Below are positions 25,739-35,292 of a stretch of 41,681 bases of DNA, one piece after another (position 1 is the first letter of the stretch; the number at the start of each line of letters is the position of its first letter). The DNA comes from Porticoccaceae bacterium (GTDB lineage: Bacteria; Pseudomonadota; Gammaproteobacteria; Pseudomonadales; Porticoccaceae). The translations under genes were made by a program, and so were the position numbers. The notes under the pieces are model-generated. The model did no database searches and was not told the DNA's origin. It saw only the letters and a list, made by a program, of their open reading frames with translations. The stretch lies in assembly GCA_023228865.1 (NCBI GenBank), contig JALOAH010000039.1, positions 1-41,681 of the forward strand, written 5' to 3'.

Positions 25739-26339
25739 TCAGCTGTAGTAATTCAGACGATCCGTTACCTGGAAAGCGACATCAAGCCCCATGCCATAGG
25801 CGGTAACTTCCGCAGCATTTTGCACTCTCAAACCATTGCTAACCGGGTCGGGGGAAATCGTCATACATATAATAAAACCCACTCAGGTTCGTTCTCAATC
25901 GGCCATCGAGCCATTCTGCTTTTATTCCGCCCTCAATATCGTCTAGCACCTCTGGAGCTACGGGCGGATTATCGTCCCCCGACCCCTAGCCACCGCTTTT
26001 GAAACCAACCGCGTAGGTCAGGTAGGCCATAGCCTCATCAGAGATATCGTATTGAAGGCTAACTTGAGGTAAATTTCGTCCAGGATACGTCGACCCTGAG
26101 GCTGTATTACTGGAGAGGGTTTGAAAACCCACCGCAGCGTCTATAATTTCAGGAATTGGCGCAGTCAGGATATTGACGCCCTGCCTGCCCTTGTGCGCTT
26201 CTTTTTCCTCCTAGGTATAACGTCCGCCCAGGGTGACTCTGAAATCGTCCGTCAACTCTTGAGCGATGTTGGCAAACACGGCATAGGCGCGGGTACTAAA
26301 CTGTGCGTTGCCTAAGTTACCAGCTATGTACTGGATCGA
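25739..26339 (-). pseudogene. TonB-dependent receptor remnant
   Basis: On the minus strand two stretches read as barrel strands of a TonB-dependent receptor. The first is STRAYAVFANIAQELTDDF then RVTLGGRYT, ended by a TAG at 26211. The second is PQVSLQYDISDEAMAYLTYA, VGFKSGG, then VLDDIEGGIKAEWLDGRLRT and NLSGFYYMYDDF. In-frame stops and a frame change interrupt it, and both the plug domain and the C-terminal strands are missing. Such receptors import siderophores or other large substrates. It is non-functional. Confidence 0.8.
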
Positions 26340-26384
26340 TAGCGGTATAGGAAGGCCGCGAACAGCCAATAGCGCGCGTTGCTG

Positions 26385-26552
26385 AGGAAAAATACAAAGC
26401 AGCTGCAACGCCTGATCAAAACCATTCGCGAAAAACGCCACTATCTCATGCAACAACAAAAGGATCTCGACGTCATGATTCTGGACTTGAATGACTGGGA
26501 AGAACGCTGATTGGCTGCACTGGAAAATGACGGCATAAGCCTGCCAGCTTAA
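26385..26552 (+). pseudogene. liuR: LiuR (MerR-type) regulator, C-terminal remnant
   Basis: The plus-strand reading gives KQLQRLIKTIREKRHYLMQQ, QKDLDVMILDLNDWEER, an in-frame TGA (26508-26510), then LAALENDGISLPA and TAA. This is the coiled-coil tail of a MerR-family regulator of the LiuR type, which normally precedes liuA and controls the leucine/isovalerate genes. The DNA-binding domain is missing, replaced upstream by receptor debris. Confidence 0.7.
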
Positions 26553-26595
26553 TTCTCAGGCCTGTTACAACTGAAACCAATCAAGGGGTTCACCA

Positions 26596-27765
26596 ATGGC
26601 TACGAACTACACTTCCCTGGGATTTGATTTGGGTGAAGACATTGACATGCTCCGCGAATCTGTCGGCAAATTCGCTCAGGCCGAAATCGCGCCGCGCGCC
26701 GAACAGATTGATCGCGACAATCAATTTCCCATGGATCTTTGGCGCAAATTCGGCGCTATGGGACTGCTTGGCATAACCGTTAACGAAGAATACGGCGGCT
26801 CCAATATGGGGTATCTGGCCCATGTAATTGCCATGGAAGAGATCAGCCGGGCATCAGCCTCTGTGGGCTTGTCCTACGGCGCCCACTCAAACCTTTGTGT
26901 CAACCAAATTTTCAAAAATGGCACCTCAGCACAAAAAACTAAATACCTTCCCAAACTCTGCTCCGGCGAGCATATTGGCGCCCTCGCCATGTCCGAGCCC
27001 AACGCCGGTTCAGATGTTGTCAGCATGAAGTTGAAGGCCGAACGCCGGGGTGATCATTACATCCTCAACGGCAATAAAATGTGGATCACCAACGGACCCG
27101 ATGCCAACACCTATGTCATTTATGCCAAAACAGATGTCAATGCCGGTTCAAAGGGCATCACCGCATTTATCGTAGAGAGAGATTTTCCCGGCTTTTCCCG
27201 CGCCCAGAAACTGGACAAGCTGGGCATGCGCGGCTCCAATACCTGCGAGCTGGTATTCGAGGACTGCGCCGTCCCCGCCGAAAATATTCTCGGCGAAGAA
27301 GGCGGTGGCGTTAAAGTGCTAATGAGCGGGCTGGATTATGAGCGCACGGTATTGTCAGGGGGGCCGGTGGGCATCATGCAGGCCTGCATGGACATCGTCC
27401 TGCCCTATCTGCACGACCGCAAACAGTTCGGCCAGAGCATCGGTGAATTTCAGTTGATGCAGGGCAAACTTGCCGACATGTATGTGGCGCTAAATACCAG
27501 CCGAGCCTATCTCTACGCGGTAGCCAAAGCCTGTGACCGCAACCAGGAAAGCCGCAAGGATGCAGCGGCCGTCATTCTCTATACCGCCGAGCAGGCGACA
27601 CAAATGGCTCTACAAGCCATTCAAACCCTGGGGGGCAATGGTTACATCAACGAGTTCCCCACTGGACGTTTGTTGCGCGATGCCAAACTCTATGAGATAG
27701 GCGCTGGCACATCCGAGATTCGGCGCATGCTCATAGGCCGTGAACTTTTTGCAGAAACCAAGTAA
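26596..27765 (+). CDS. liuA: Isovaleryl-CoA dehydrogenase
   Basis: 389 residues, the normal length. This FAD enzyme oxidises isovaleryl-CoA to 3-methylcrotonyl-CoA in leucine degradation. Motifs: [40 protein letters not shown] (flavin contact), [20 protein letters not shown] and [19 protein letters not shown]. The catalytic Glu characteristic of isovaleryl-CoA dehydrogenases is present at residue 249 ([12 protein letters not shown]), a position different from medium-chain enzymes. An AAGGGG ribosome-binding site precedes the ATG. It is first in the liuABCDE run. Confidence 0.96.
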   Translation: MATNYTSLGFDLGEDIDMLRESVGKFAQAEIAPRAEQIDRDNQFPMDLWRKFGAMGLLGITVNEEYGGSNMGYLAHVIAMEEISRASASVGLSYGAHSNLCVNQIFKNGTSAQKTKYLPKLCSGEHIGALAMSEPNAGSDVVSMKLKAERRGDHYILNGNKMWITNGPDANTYVIYAKTDVNAGSKGITAFIVERDFPGFSRAQKLDKLGMRGSNTCELVFEDCAVPAENILGEEGGGVKVLMSGLDYERTVLSGGPVGIMQACMDIVLPYLHDRKQFGQSIGEFQLMQGKLADMYVALNTSRAYLYAVAKACDRNQESRKDAAAVILYTAEQATQMALQAIQTLGGNGYINEFPTGRLLRDAKLYEIGAGTSEIRRMLIGRELFAETK

Positions 27766-27791
27766 ATCCATTTTTTAACGGGTACCCAGTT

Positions 27792-29402
27792 ATGGCGGTT
27801 CTTCAAACCAAAATTAATACGCGCTCCGAGGAGTTCCACCAAAACTGCAACCATATGCAATCGCTGGTGGACGACCTCCACAGAGTGGTCAATGAGATCA
27901 AACTCGGTGGCGGAAAAGCCCTTCAGGAGCGACATAAAGCCCGCGGTAAATTACTGGCACGGGAACGCATTGATGCCATCATCGATGCGGGCACGCCCTT
28001 TCTTGAACTGGGTCAGCTGGCAGCCCACCAGGTTTACGGTGATGAGAATGTTCCCGCTGCTGGCGTCATCGCCGGCATAGGACGAATTGCCGGACAGGAA
28101 TGCATGATTGTGGCCAACGACAGCACTGTTAAAGGCGGCAGCTACTATCCGTTGACGGTAAAAAAACACCTTCGAGCCCAAGTCATTGCCGAGCAAAATA
28201 ACCTGCCCTGCATTTATCTGGTGGATTCCGGCGGCGCCAATCTGCCCCGCCAAAATGAGGTATTCCCGGATCGGGATCATTTTGGCCGCATCTTTTATAA
28301 CCAAGCCACCATGTCTGCCAAAAACATTGCACAAATCGCCGTGGTTATGGGGTCCTGTACCGCGGGAGGCGCCTATGTGCCCGCCATGGCCGACGAAGCC
28401 ATTATCGTCAAGGAGCAGGGCACCATCTTTCTCGCCGGGCCACCACTGGTTAAAGCCGCCACTGGCGAGGTGGTCAGCGCTGAAGAACTCGGCGGCGCCG
28501 ATGTTCATTGTCGCGAATCCGGTGTTGCCGATCACTACGCGCAAAATGACCACCATGCCCTGAAATTGGCCAGACAGGCCGTCGAGCGCCTGAACCGGGT
28601 TAAGCCACAGCAACTGGATATCAGGGACAGCATAGAGCCACTTTATGATGCCAGGGAAATTTACGGAATAATCCCGAAAGATAAACGCCTGCCCTATGAT
28701 GTCCGAGAAGTGATAGCGCGCATCGTCGATGGTTCCGAATTTGATGAATTCAAAGCCCTGTACGGCACCACATTGGTGTGCGGATTTGCCCGTATCTACG
28801 GCTATCCGGTGGGCATTATCGCCAACAATGGCATTTTGTTTGGCGAGTCAGCGCAAAAAGGCGCCCATTTTATTGAGCTGTGTTCGCAACGGAAAATCCC
28901 GCTGATATTCCTGCAAAACATCACCGGATTTATGGTTGGCCGCAAGTATGAAACCGGGGGTATCGCCAAGCACGGCGCGAAAATGGTAACGGCGGTGGCC
29001 TGTGCCCAGGTGCCCAAGTTTACGGTGATCATTGGCAACTCCTACGGGGCTGGCAACTATGGCATGTGTGGGCGAAGCTACGAACCGCGCTTTTTATTCT
29101 CCTGGCCCAACTCGCGCATTTCCGTGATGGGCGGAGAACAGGCGGCGGGCGTTCTGGCTCAAGTCAAACGCGCCCAGATTGAAAAAGCCGGCGGCAGCTG
29201 GTCTGCAGAGGAAGAGACCCGTTTTAAGCAACCCATCATTGATGAATACGAAGAACAGGGACACCCCTACTACGCTTCCGCCCGCCTGTGGGATGACGGC
29301 GTGATTGATCCAGCCCAAACCCGCCAGGTGCTGGGTCTGGCCATCTCCGCCTCCCTGAACAAACCCATTGACGATACACGCTTTGGCGTGTTCAGAATGT
29401 AA
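27792..29402 (+). CDS. liuB: Methylcrotonyl-CoA carboxylase, carboxyltransferase (beta) subunit
   Basis: 536 residues, full length. It transfers the carboxyl group from biotin on LiuD to 3-methylcrotonyl-CoA, giving 3-methylglutaconyl-CoA. The crotonase-fold halves are clear: [20 protein letters not shown] and [20 protein letters not shown] in the first, then [20 protein letters not shown] and [20 protein letters not shown] in the second. It follows liuA by 26 bp and precedes the broken liuC by 9 bp. No oddities. Confidence 0.96.
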   Translation: MAVLQTKINTRSEEFHQNCNHMQSLVDDLHRVVNEIKLGGGKALQERHKARGKLLARERIDAIIDAGTPFLELGQLAAHQVYGDENVPAAGVIAGIGRIAGQECMIVANDSTVKGGSYYPLTVKKHLRAQVIAEQNNLPCIYLVDSGGANLPRQNEVFPDRDHFGRIFYNQATMSAKNIAQIAVVMGSCTAGGAYVPAMADEAIIVKEQGTIFLAGPPLVKAATGEVVSAEELGGADVHCRESGVADHYAQNDHHALKLARQAVERLNRVKPQQLDIRDSIEPLYDAREIYGIIPKDKRLPYDVREVIARIVDGSEFDEFKALYGTTLVCGFARIYGYPVGIIANNGILFGESAQKGAHFIELCSQRKIPLIFLQNITGFMVGRKYETGGIAKHGAKMVTAVACAQVPKFTVIIGNSYGAGNYGMCGRSYEPRFLFSWPNSRISVMGGEQAAGVLAQVKRAQIEKAGGSWSAEEETRFKQPIIDEYEEQGHPYYASARLWDDGVIDPAQTRQVLGLAISASLNKPIDDTRFGVFRM

Positions 29403-29411
29403 GGGGGAATA

Positions 29412-29653
29412 ATGACAACAGCAGTAGTATCGACGTCAATCGACTCCCGGGGTGTTGCGCAAGTAACCCTGAACAACCCGGCCAAGCACAATGCCTTTGA
29501 TGACGCCATCATCGCAGATTTACAGGACGCCTTTAGCACCATAGACCGCAACCCTGACGTGCGCCTGATGATTTTGGCGGCAGAGGGCAAGAAAGGCTTC
29601 AGGCCTTTTTGCAAAAGCGGCAGCCGTCTTATATGAAGGTGGCGGTGAAATAA
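29412..29653 (+). pseudogene. liuC: 3-methylglutaconyl-CoA hydratase with its centre deleted
   Basis: The start (ATG 29412, GGGGG before it) reads as a normal crotonase N-terminus: STSIDSRGVAQVTLNNPAKH, NAFDDAIIADLQDAF, LMILAAEGK. From about residue 62 the frame becomes nonsense and stops at 29634-29636. In another frame the normal C-terminus appears (GQERLQAFLQKRQPSY then MKVAVK) and stops at 29651-29653. About 170-180 residues, including the oxyanion hole and active site, are missing. The junction lies at GAGGGCAAGAAAGG, which fits both sides, so a short-homology deletion is likely. The enzyme cannot work. Confidence 0.85.
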
Positions 29654-29680
29654 TAGACTAGGTTGTTCACGGGAAAAATC

Positions 29681-31696
29681 ATGTTTAAAAAGATTCTCAT
29701 TGCCAATCGCGGCGAAATTGCCTGCCGCATTATCAAAACCGCGCGCAAGCTGGGTATTCGCACGGTGGCGGTTTATTCAGATGCAGATAGCCATGCCTTG
29801 CATGTAACCATGGCTGATGAAGCTGTGCATATCGGCGCAGCACCGTCCCGCGAATCCTATTTGGTGGGCGAAAAAATTATTGCCGCTGTAAAAAAAACCG
29901 GCGCCCAGGCTATCCACCCCGGCTATGGTTTTCTTTCCGAAAATGTCGACTTTTGCCGCCAGTGCCAAGCAGAAAATATTGTTTTTATTGGCCCGCCAGC
30001 GCAAGCCATTGAAGCCATGGGTTCCAAAGCCGCCGCCAAAACCCTAATGGCAACGGCCAATGTGCCACTGGTGCCCGGTTACCACGGCAACGATCAAACC
30101 CCTGCCCTGCTAAAACACATAGCGGATGACATGGGCTACCCGGTACTACTCAAGGCGGTGGCAGGTGGTGGCGGCAAGGGCATGCGTCAGGTATGGTCTA
30201 CAGAAGAATTCGACGACGCCCTGGCTGCGGCAAAACGCGAAGCCAGCTCCAGTTTTGGTAATGACGACATATTGGTGGAAAAATACCTGACTCGCCCCCG
30301 CCATGTGGAGGTACAGGTTTTTTGCGACCAGCACGGCAATGGGGTGTACCTGTTTGAGCGCGACTGCTCCATTCAGCGCCGCCATCAAAAAGTGATTGAA
30401 GAAGCCCCGGCACCCAATATACCAGAGGGCTTGCGGGAGAAAATGGGCGACGCTGCCGTGCGTGCTGCCCAGGCCATCGATTATGTGGGTGCCGGCACGG
30501 TTGAATTTCTCCTCGATGAAGACGGTTCTTTCTATTTCATGGAAATGAACACAAGGCTGCAGGTGGAACACCCCGTGACCGAAATGATCACCGGGGAGGA
30601 TCTGGTGGAATGGCAGCTGCGCGTTGCCTCTGGCCAAGCGCTGCCAAAATCCCAGAACCAACTGACGATTAGTGGCCACGCCTTTGAAGCCCGCATTTAT
30701 GCAGAAGACCCCGATAACAACTTTCTGCCAGTAACCGGCAAGCTGCATTTTCTTCGCCCGCCCCAGGTAAGTGAATATGTGCGGGTTGATACCGGGGTGA
30801 TACAGGGGGATGACGTCAGTATCTATTACGACCCCATGATCGCCAAACTGATCGTTTGGGACGAAAACCGTGACAGGGCATTGGCAAGGCTGGCACGGGC
30901 ACTGTCAGAATATTTTGTCCGCGGTGTCGTCACCAATATTCCCTTTCTGTATAACCTCGTCACCAGCATCCCTTTTAAAAAGGCCGACATTGATACCGGT
31001 TTTATTGAAAACCACAAACAGCTCATTTTTCGCGACACCAGCGCGGAATCGGATCAGCTGATCCCCCTTGCCTGCCTCTATCTGTTGCTGTATCGGGAGC
31101 AGCGTGCCCGCCGAGCCCACAGCAGCGAACACTCTTCCCCCTGGAATGCGGTCAATGGCTGGCGCCTTAACGCACCGGCGGCACACCCAGTGGAAATTAT
31201 TGTCAGCGGCAATCACCACATGATGATGGTGGAAGAACAGGGTGCGGGAGAAGAACAGCGTTTTTCAATCACCTGGAATAACCACTGTTTCCAGGCCAGT
31301 GGCAGCTTGGCGGGCAACGAGCTCTTTGCTGATATTGATGGTCTGCGCAAGCGGGCAGTCGTGGTTTCCCATGGACACAGCCACAGCCTGTTTAGCGCCG
31401 ATGGCGTCCTTGAGTTTGAACTGGCGCTGCCCGACTGTGGTGACAACACCGATGTGCATCAAGAAGGCGGCTTTGTTGCACCCATGCACGGCACCGTTGT
31501 GGATGTGATGGTCAAGCCTGGCCAGTCGGTAAAAGCGGGAACTATCCTGCTGGTGATGGAGGCCATGAAAATGGAACACGCTATTCGTGCCGACTGTGAT
31601 GGGCAAGTCACCGAGATCTATTACAAGCCTGGAGATCTGGTGGACGGCGGTGCCAGCCTGCTTGAATTTCAACCTGCCGAAGAAAAATCAGCATGA
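29681..31696 (+). CDS. liuD: Methylcrotonyl-CoA carboxylase, biotin-carboxylase (alpha) subunit
   Basis: 671 residues from the ATG at 29681 (MFKKILIANRGEIACRIIKT); a TTG 18 bp upstream has no better support. It carboxylates its own biotin with ATP and bicarbonate for LiuB. The biotin-carboxylase N-domain, the ATP-grasp region (KAVAGGGGKGMRQV) and EMNTRLQVEHPVTEMITGED are present. The C-terminal biotinyl domain carries EAMKMEHAIRADCD with Lys630 as the biotin site. Everything needed is intact. The stop overlaps the liuE start by 4 bp. Confidence 0.96.
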   Translation: MFKKILIANRGEIACRIIKTARKLGIRTVAVYSDADSHALHVTMADEAVHIGAAPSRESYLVGEKIIAAVKKTGAQAIHPGYGFLSENVDFCRQCQAENIVFIGPPAQAIEAMGSKAAAKTLMATANVPLVPGYHGNDQTPALLKHIADDMGYPVLLKAVAGGGGKGMRQVWSTEEFDDALAAAKREASSSFGNDDILVEKYLTRPRHVEVQVFCDQHGNGVYLFERDCSIQRRHQKVIEEAPAPNIPEGLREKMGDAAVRAAQAIDYVGAGTVEFLLDEDGSFYFMEMNTRLQVEHPVTEMITGEDLVEWQLRVASGQALPKSQNQLTISGHAFEARIYAEDPDNNFLPVTGKLHFLRPPQVSEYVRVDTGVIQGDDVSIYYDPMIAKLIVWDENRDRALARLARALSEYFVRGVVTNIPFLYNLVTSIPFKKADIDTGFIENHKQLIFRDTSAESDQLIPLACLYLLLYREQRARRAHSSEHSSPWNAVNGWRLNAPAAHPVEIIVSGNHHMMMVEEQGAGEEQRFSITWNNHCFQASGSLAGNELFADIDGLRKRAVVVSHGHSHSLFSADGVLEFELALPDCGDNTDVHQEGGFVAPMHGTVVDVMVKPGQSVKAGTILLVMEAMKMEHAIRADCDGQVTEIYYKPGDLVDGGASLLEFQPAEEKSA

Positions 31697-32115
31697 GTAG
31701 TGTGCTACCGCGCAGCGTTCAACTTGTTGAAGTTGACCCCCGTGATGGTTTGCAGAATGAAAAAAGCGCAATCTCGGTCACCGATAACATTGCACTGATT
31801 GATCAACTCTCCGAGGCAGGATTTCAATATATTGAAGCAGGTAGTTTTGTGTCACCCAAATGGGTGCCGCAAATGGCCGCTAGCGATGAAGTATTTGCCG
31901 GTATCAAGCGCCACCGCGGCGTTCGCTATGCCGCCTTAACCCCAAACATGAAAGGCCTTGAAGCCGCCCTCGCTGCCGGAGCTAATGAAATTGCCGTGTT
32001 TACTGCAGCATCGAGCAAGGTATCCACAAGGCACCATCGCAGCGGGGCTGGATAATTGCCGCGCCAACTCCCGATCAGACACAGGCGTTCGAACCAATCC
32101 CAGATTTCAGAAGAG
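31693..32115 (+). pseudogene. liuE: HMG-CoA lyase with its centre deleted
   Basis: The N-terminal third is normal: VQLVEVDPRDGLQNEKS, EAGFQYIEAGSFVSPKWVPQ, and on to AGANEIAVFTAAS at about residue 107. The protein then runs off frame and stops at 32053-32055. In another frame the following sequence resembles the usual C-terminus (TIAAGLDNCRANSRS). The middle, with the metal-binding HxH and catalytic Cys regions, is missing. HMG-CoA lyase makes acetoacetate and acetyl-CoA as the last leucine-degradation step. The C-terminal match is weaker than for liuC. Confidence 0.8.
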
Positions 32116-32555
32116 GAAATCCCCGTACATCGCAGAAAAAACAGTCCTGACGAAAGCGCTTTCTCAGTTAGCCGGGGCATTGAGGTTATCCAGGTATTGC
32201 AGCGCCTGGACGATCCCGAGAAACTCCCTTAAAGTAAAGCCTTGGGCTAAGTACTTATCGAACCAAGGTCTGTAAAGCCAGAAAAGACAATTATTGTGCC
32301 GCCACCCTGTCAGTCAAGATTAATTCACAGCTGGCAGAGATGGCGGCGCAAGAGTAATCTTGCCATTGCACTCAACGTTGCTGTTGTTCATTTATGGCCT
32401 GTATATTTTAACCCAGTGATTTGGGTATCCGCGCGAGGCACTACGAGCAGAAGGCACCATCGGCAACACAAGCATAAAAACGCACCTTTGTCTCGGAAAC
32501 TCAGCATTCACCCCTATCGCGACAATATTGAATCCAACCCTCTAGGAACCATGCT
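32116..32555. other. Debris between liuE and the next gene, with a minus-strand C-terminal fragment
   Basis: On the minus strand, 32164-32277 reads LYRPWFDKYLAQGFTLREFL, then GIVQALQYLDNLNAPAN and a stop. This looks like the natural end of a soluble helical protein, perhaps a regulator, but is too short to name. The rest has short frames only and no recognised gene. Confidence 0.4.
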
Positions 32556-34325
32556 ATGACAGATTACCGGGTGCCAGTTCAAGACCAGCTTTTTATCCTC
32601 AAGCACATTGCCGACCTCGATCAACTGAAGGTTCTTCCCGGTTATGAGGAAATTAGCGATGAACTTATTGAGGCCATACTCAACGAAGCAGCTACCTTCT
32701 TTCAGTCGGAGGTGGCACCCACCAACGCTATAGCTGATAAACAGGGCTGCCATGTAGACAGCAACAAGGTGGAAGTCGCGCCGGTTCTCCAGGGACTTTA
32801 CCGCCAATATTGTGACGGAGGATGGCCGAGCCTGACAGGGCGACCACAATTTGGCGGGCAGGGTCTTCCCCATACGCTGGGTTTTGTCATTGATGAAATG
32901 TTGCAAAGTGCCAATCTGGCGTTTTCGCTGCTGCCACTGCTCACCCAGGGGGTAATTACTGCCCTGGGGCGTTATGGCTCGGATTCACAGAAAGCATTCT
33001 ACCTACCCCGCCTCATCAGCGGCGAGTGGACAGGCACAATGAACCTGACGGAACCCCAGGCCGGTACTGACCTGGGGTTGGTAAAAACCCGCGCCGAGCC
33101 AGAGGGCAATCACTACCGACTTGTTGGCCAGAAAATTTTTATTACCTGGGGAGATCACTCCCTGGCAGACAATATTATTCACCTGGTATTGGCGAGAACG
33201 CCCGGAGCACCAGAGGGCGTCAAGGGAATTTCCCTGTTTATCGTCCCCAAATTTGTCAGCAGCGCCGATGGCACTTTGGCTGAACGCAACGATGCCTACC
33301 CCATCGGAGTGGAAGAAAAAATGGGTATCCACGCCAGCCCCACTTGCACCATGTCGTTTGGCGAAAATGGTGGCGCTGTTGGCTATCTGGTGGGCGAAGA
33401 GAACCAGGGTCTCAAATACATGTTCGCCATGATGAACCACGCCCGTCTCGCCGTGGGTTTGCAGGGGGTCTCTGTGTCCGAGCGCGCATTTCAACACGCA
33501 CTTGGCTACGCCCGGCAACGCTTGCAGGGCAGCAGGCCGGGACGCAGCGAAGCCGCGGCCATTATCGAGCACCCCGATGTCCGCCGTATGCTGCTGGTAA
33601 TGCAGGCGCTTACCTGGGGCGGTCGTGCCATGACATTGTCGGCCATGACCCATTTTGACCTCGCCGCACACCATCCGGACAAGAAAACACGGGAATTTCA
33701 CCAACAGCGGATCGATCTGCTAACGCCACTGGTCAAGGCCTGGTGTACGGAAATCGGCAATGAGGTGACTTCCCTGGGCATTCAAATCCACGGCGGCATG
33801 GGCTACGTCGAAGAAACGGGCGTCGCACAATACTATCGCGACGCCCGTATTGCCGCCATTTATGAAGGCACCAACGGCATCCAGGGGCTCGACCTGGTCG
33901 GCCGGAAGTTGCTCCTCAACGGCGGCGCTTTCGCGCGCTCCCTGTTTGAAGAACTTGACGACGTCATCGAACTGTGTCGCGAACAACAGCTGGAGTCACT
34001 GGCGGACAAGCTGGCGCAAGCATTGACCCTGTGCCGGGAAGCGGTGGCCACACTGCTCACCACCGCGCCCGACCGTCCCGACCTTGCCGGCGCCGTTGCT
34101 TTCAATCTTCTTATGCTGCTGGGCACTACAGTGGCTGGCTGTTATCTGGGCAAAGGAGCAGCGAAGGCCACCGGGATGGAATCGTTCAATAGTGGCAATA
34201 CCGAAATCAACAGGAAAGCTATCGATACGGCACTGGTGTTTGCAGAGCAGGTACTGCCCCGTTGCCAAGCCTATGCCGGGATGGTTCGCGCCGGAGAAAA
34301 TACGCTGATGTCAGCACAACTATAG
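32556..34325 (+). CDS. Acyl-CoA dehydrogenase, DmdC/AcdA-like long form
   Basis: 589 residues, about 200 longer than ordinary acyl-CoA dehydrogenases, as in the DmdC (3-methylmercaptopropionyl-CoA dehydrogenase) type. Motifs: GGWPSLTGRPQFGGQGLPHT, TMNLTEPQAGTDLGLVKTRA, EKMGIHASPTCTMSFGENGG, GIQIHGGMGYVEETGVAQYY and AAIYEGTNGIQGLDLVGRKL, which carries the usual catalytic Glu (YEGT). The extra C-terminal helical domain (about 450-589) is present. It lies just after the liu genes on the same strand and may oxidise a related branched or short acyl-CoA. The substrate cannot be told from sequence. Confidence 0.9.
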   Translation: MTDYRVPVQDQLFILKHIADLDQLKVLPGYEEISDELIEAILNEAATFFQSEVAPTNAIADKQGCHVDSNKVEVAPVLQGLYRQYCDGGWPSLTGRPQFGGQGLPHTLGFVIDEMLQSANLAFSLLPLLTQGVITALGRYGSDSQKAFYLPRLISGEWTGTMNLTEPQAGTDLGLVKTRAEPEGNHYRLVGQKIFITWGDHSLADNIIHLVLARTPGAPEGVKGISLFIVPKFVSSADGTLAERNDAYPIGVEEKMGIHASPTCTMSFGENGGAVGYLVGEENQGLKYMFAMMNHARLAVGLQGVSVSERAFQHALGYARQRLQGSRPGRSEAAAIIEHPDVRRMLLVMQALTWGGRAMTLSAMTHFDLAAHHPDKKTREFHQQRIDLLTPLVKAWCTEIGNEVTSLGIQIHGGMGYVEETGVAQYYRDARIAAIYEGTNGIQGLDLVGRKLLLNGGAFARSLFEELDDVIELCREQQLESLADKLAQALTLCREAVATLLTTAPDRPDLAGAVAFNLLMLLGTTVAGCYLGKGAAKATGMESFNSGNTEINRKAIDTALVFAEQVLPRCQAYAGMVRAGENTLMSAQL

Positions 34326-34399
34326 GGGCAGGCAGTTTCTTATGGGTGGATCGGTACGCTCAGAGCCACCCAAATTTCCAACAATGATTGCCCCGGTTT

Positions 34400-34993
34400 A
34401 ACCCATCCCCATTGCCTGCAATGGATTATCCAGCTAGACGCATGGCCGCAATCCATTCCAAGTCCCCCGGTGAGCCAATACAAGAATATAGAGCCGAGCA
34501 AAGCTCAGAAAAGTCCTTCGATCCACAGACACAAGAGTCCGACGCACTGATCGATCATATCGAAAACTCCCGTTTCCTTATTATTATCGTTACCTTATTC
34601 TGATGGGGGTATCTCTGGATTTATTTTATTGAGCGCGGCCAGGGTTTAACACTGGGTACGTTCAATTTTTGTTTTCTTTTGGTGTGTCTTGTGGTTGCAG
34701 GCGCCATTAAAAATTTTGTGACGGACTATTAAATCTATTTATTCCCTCGGGAAGAGGTCAGTGGGTCGTACAAGAGCCTATCGTGATGGAGCCTGAAACT
34801 TGCCGCCGACTTACCGCCGGTTGCAATGTGAGTGTCACGTCCAGATCAGTGGACTAATCTTATCCACCCGTTGGCATTGCTTCCAGCAACAACAATCGCT
34901 GGCGTCCAAACCCGGGAAGTCATGGGCTATTGCTTTATGGATCTGATTTTTTCAAGCATTATTTTTTTCCTTGCCCTCGTACCCTGGCCATAA
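34400..34993 (+). pseudogene. Short-chain fatty-acid transporter (AtoE/TIGR00366-like) remnant
   Basis: One stretch reads SDALIDHIENSRFLIIIVTL, a TGA (34601-34603), then WGYLWIYFIERGQGLTLGTF and NFCFLLVCLVVAGAIKNFV. This is the central membrane region of AtoE-type transporters. Farther on, in another frame, the usual C-terminus appears (QWTNLIHPLALLPATTIAGV, QTREVMGYCFMDLIF) ending at TAA 34991-34993. The segment between is partly missing and broken by stops. Such transporters take up short-chain acids that feed acyl-CoA pathways like liu. Confidence 0.7.
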
Positions 34994-35292
34994 AATTTTT
35001 CTGGGTGACTTCGTATTGATTAATCGGGCAAGCTTTAGCTGGGGTTAATGGGGCACAAGGATGCCCCACCACTGACCGGCAGGTCAAAACAAACCCTTAA
35101 AATACAGCAGACTTCACACAGCTCCATCGGTATTTTAAGGGTGCGCACCCGGGCAAACATGAGCCCGAAATTGGCTGGTCGCAGCAGATGGGCTTGTCAT
35201 TTAACAACAGGGCGCAACCCGCACCGAGAGTCCGCCGCCCCAACATGTTCCATTACTTCAGGGGAAATTGCTTCCGGGAAACGGTTCACAAC
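34994..35292. other. Spacer downstream of the PQQ dehydrogenase gene
   Basis: No gene is seen. A small stem TGGGGCA/TGCCCCA (35049-35055 and 35062-35068) could stop minus-strand transcription from the PQQ gene, but it has no U-tract. Confidence 0.35.

Noticed and set aside
27951..28613. 220-codon antisense frame in liuB
   Set aside because: Opposite to a conserved carboxyltransferase gene; no independent support.
32296..32559. 87-codon frame before the acyl-CoA dehydrogenase
   Set aside because: Low-quality Arg/His-rich product without a ribosome-binding site, ending inside the next start; treated as debris.
35049..35068. Short GC-rich hairpin as terminator
   Set aside because: Only a 7-bp stem and no U-tract; kept as a note in the spacer entry rather than called.
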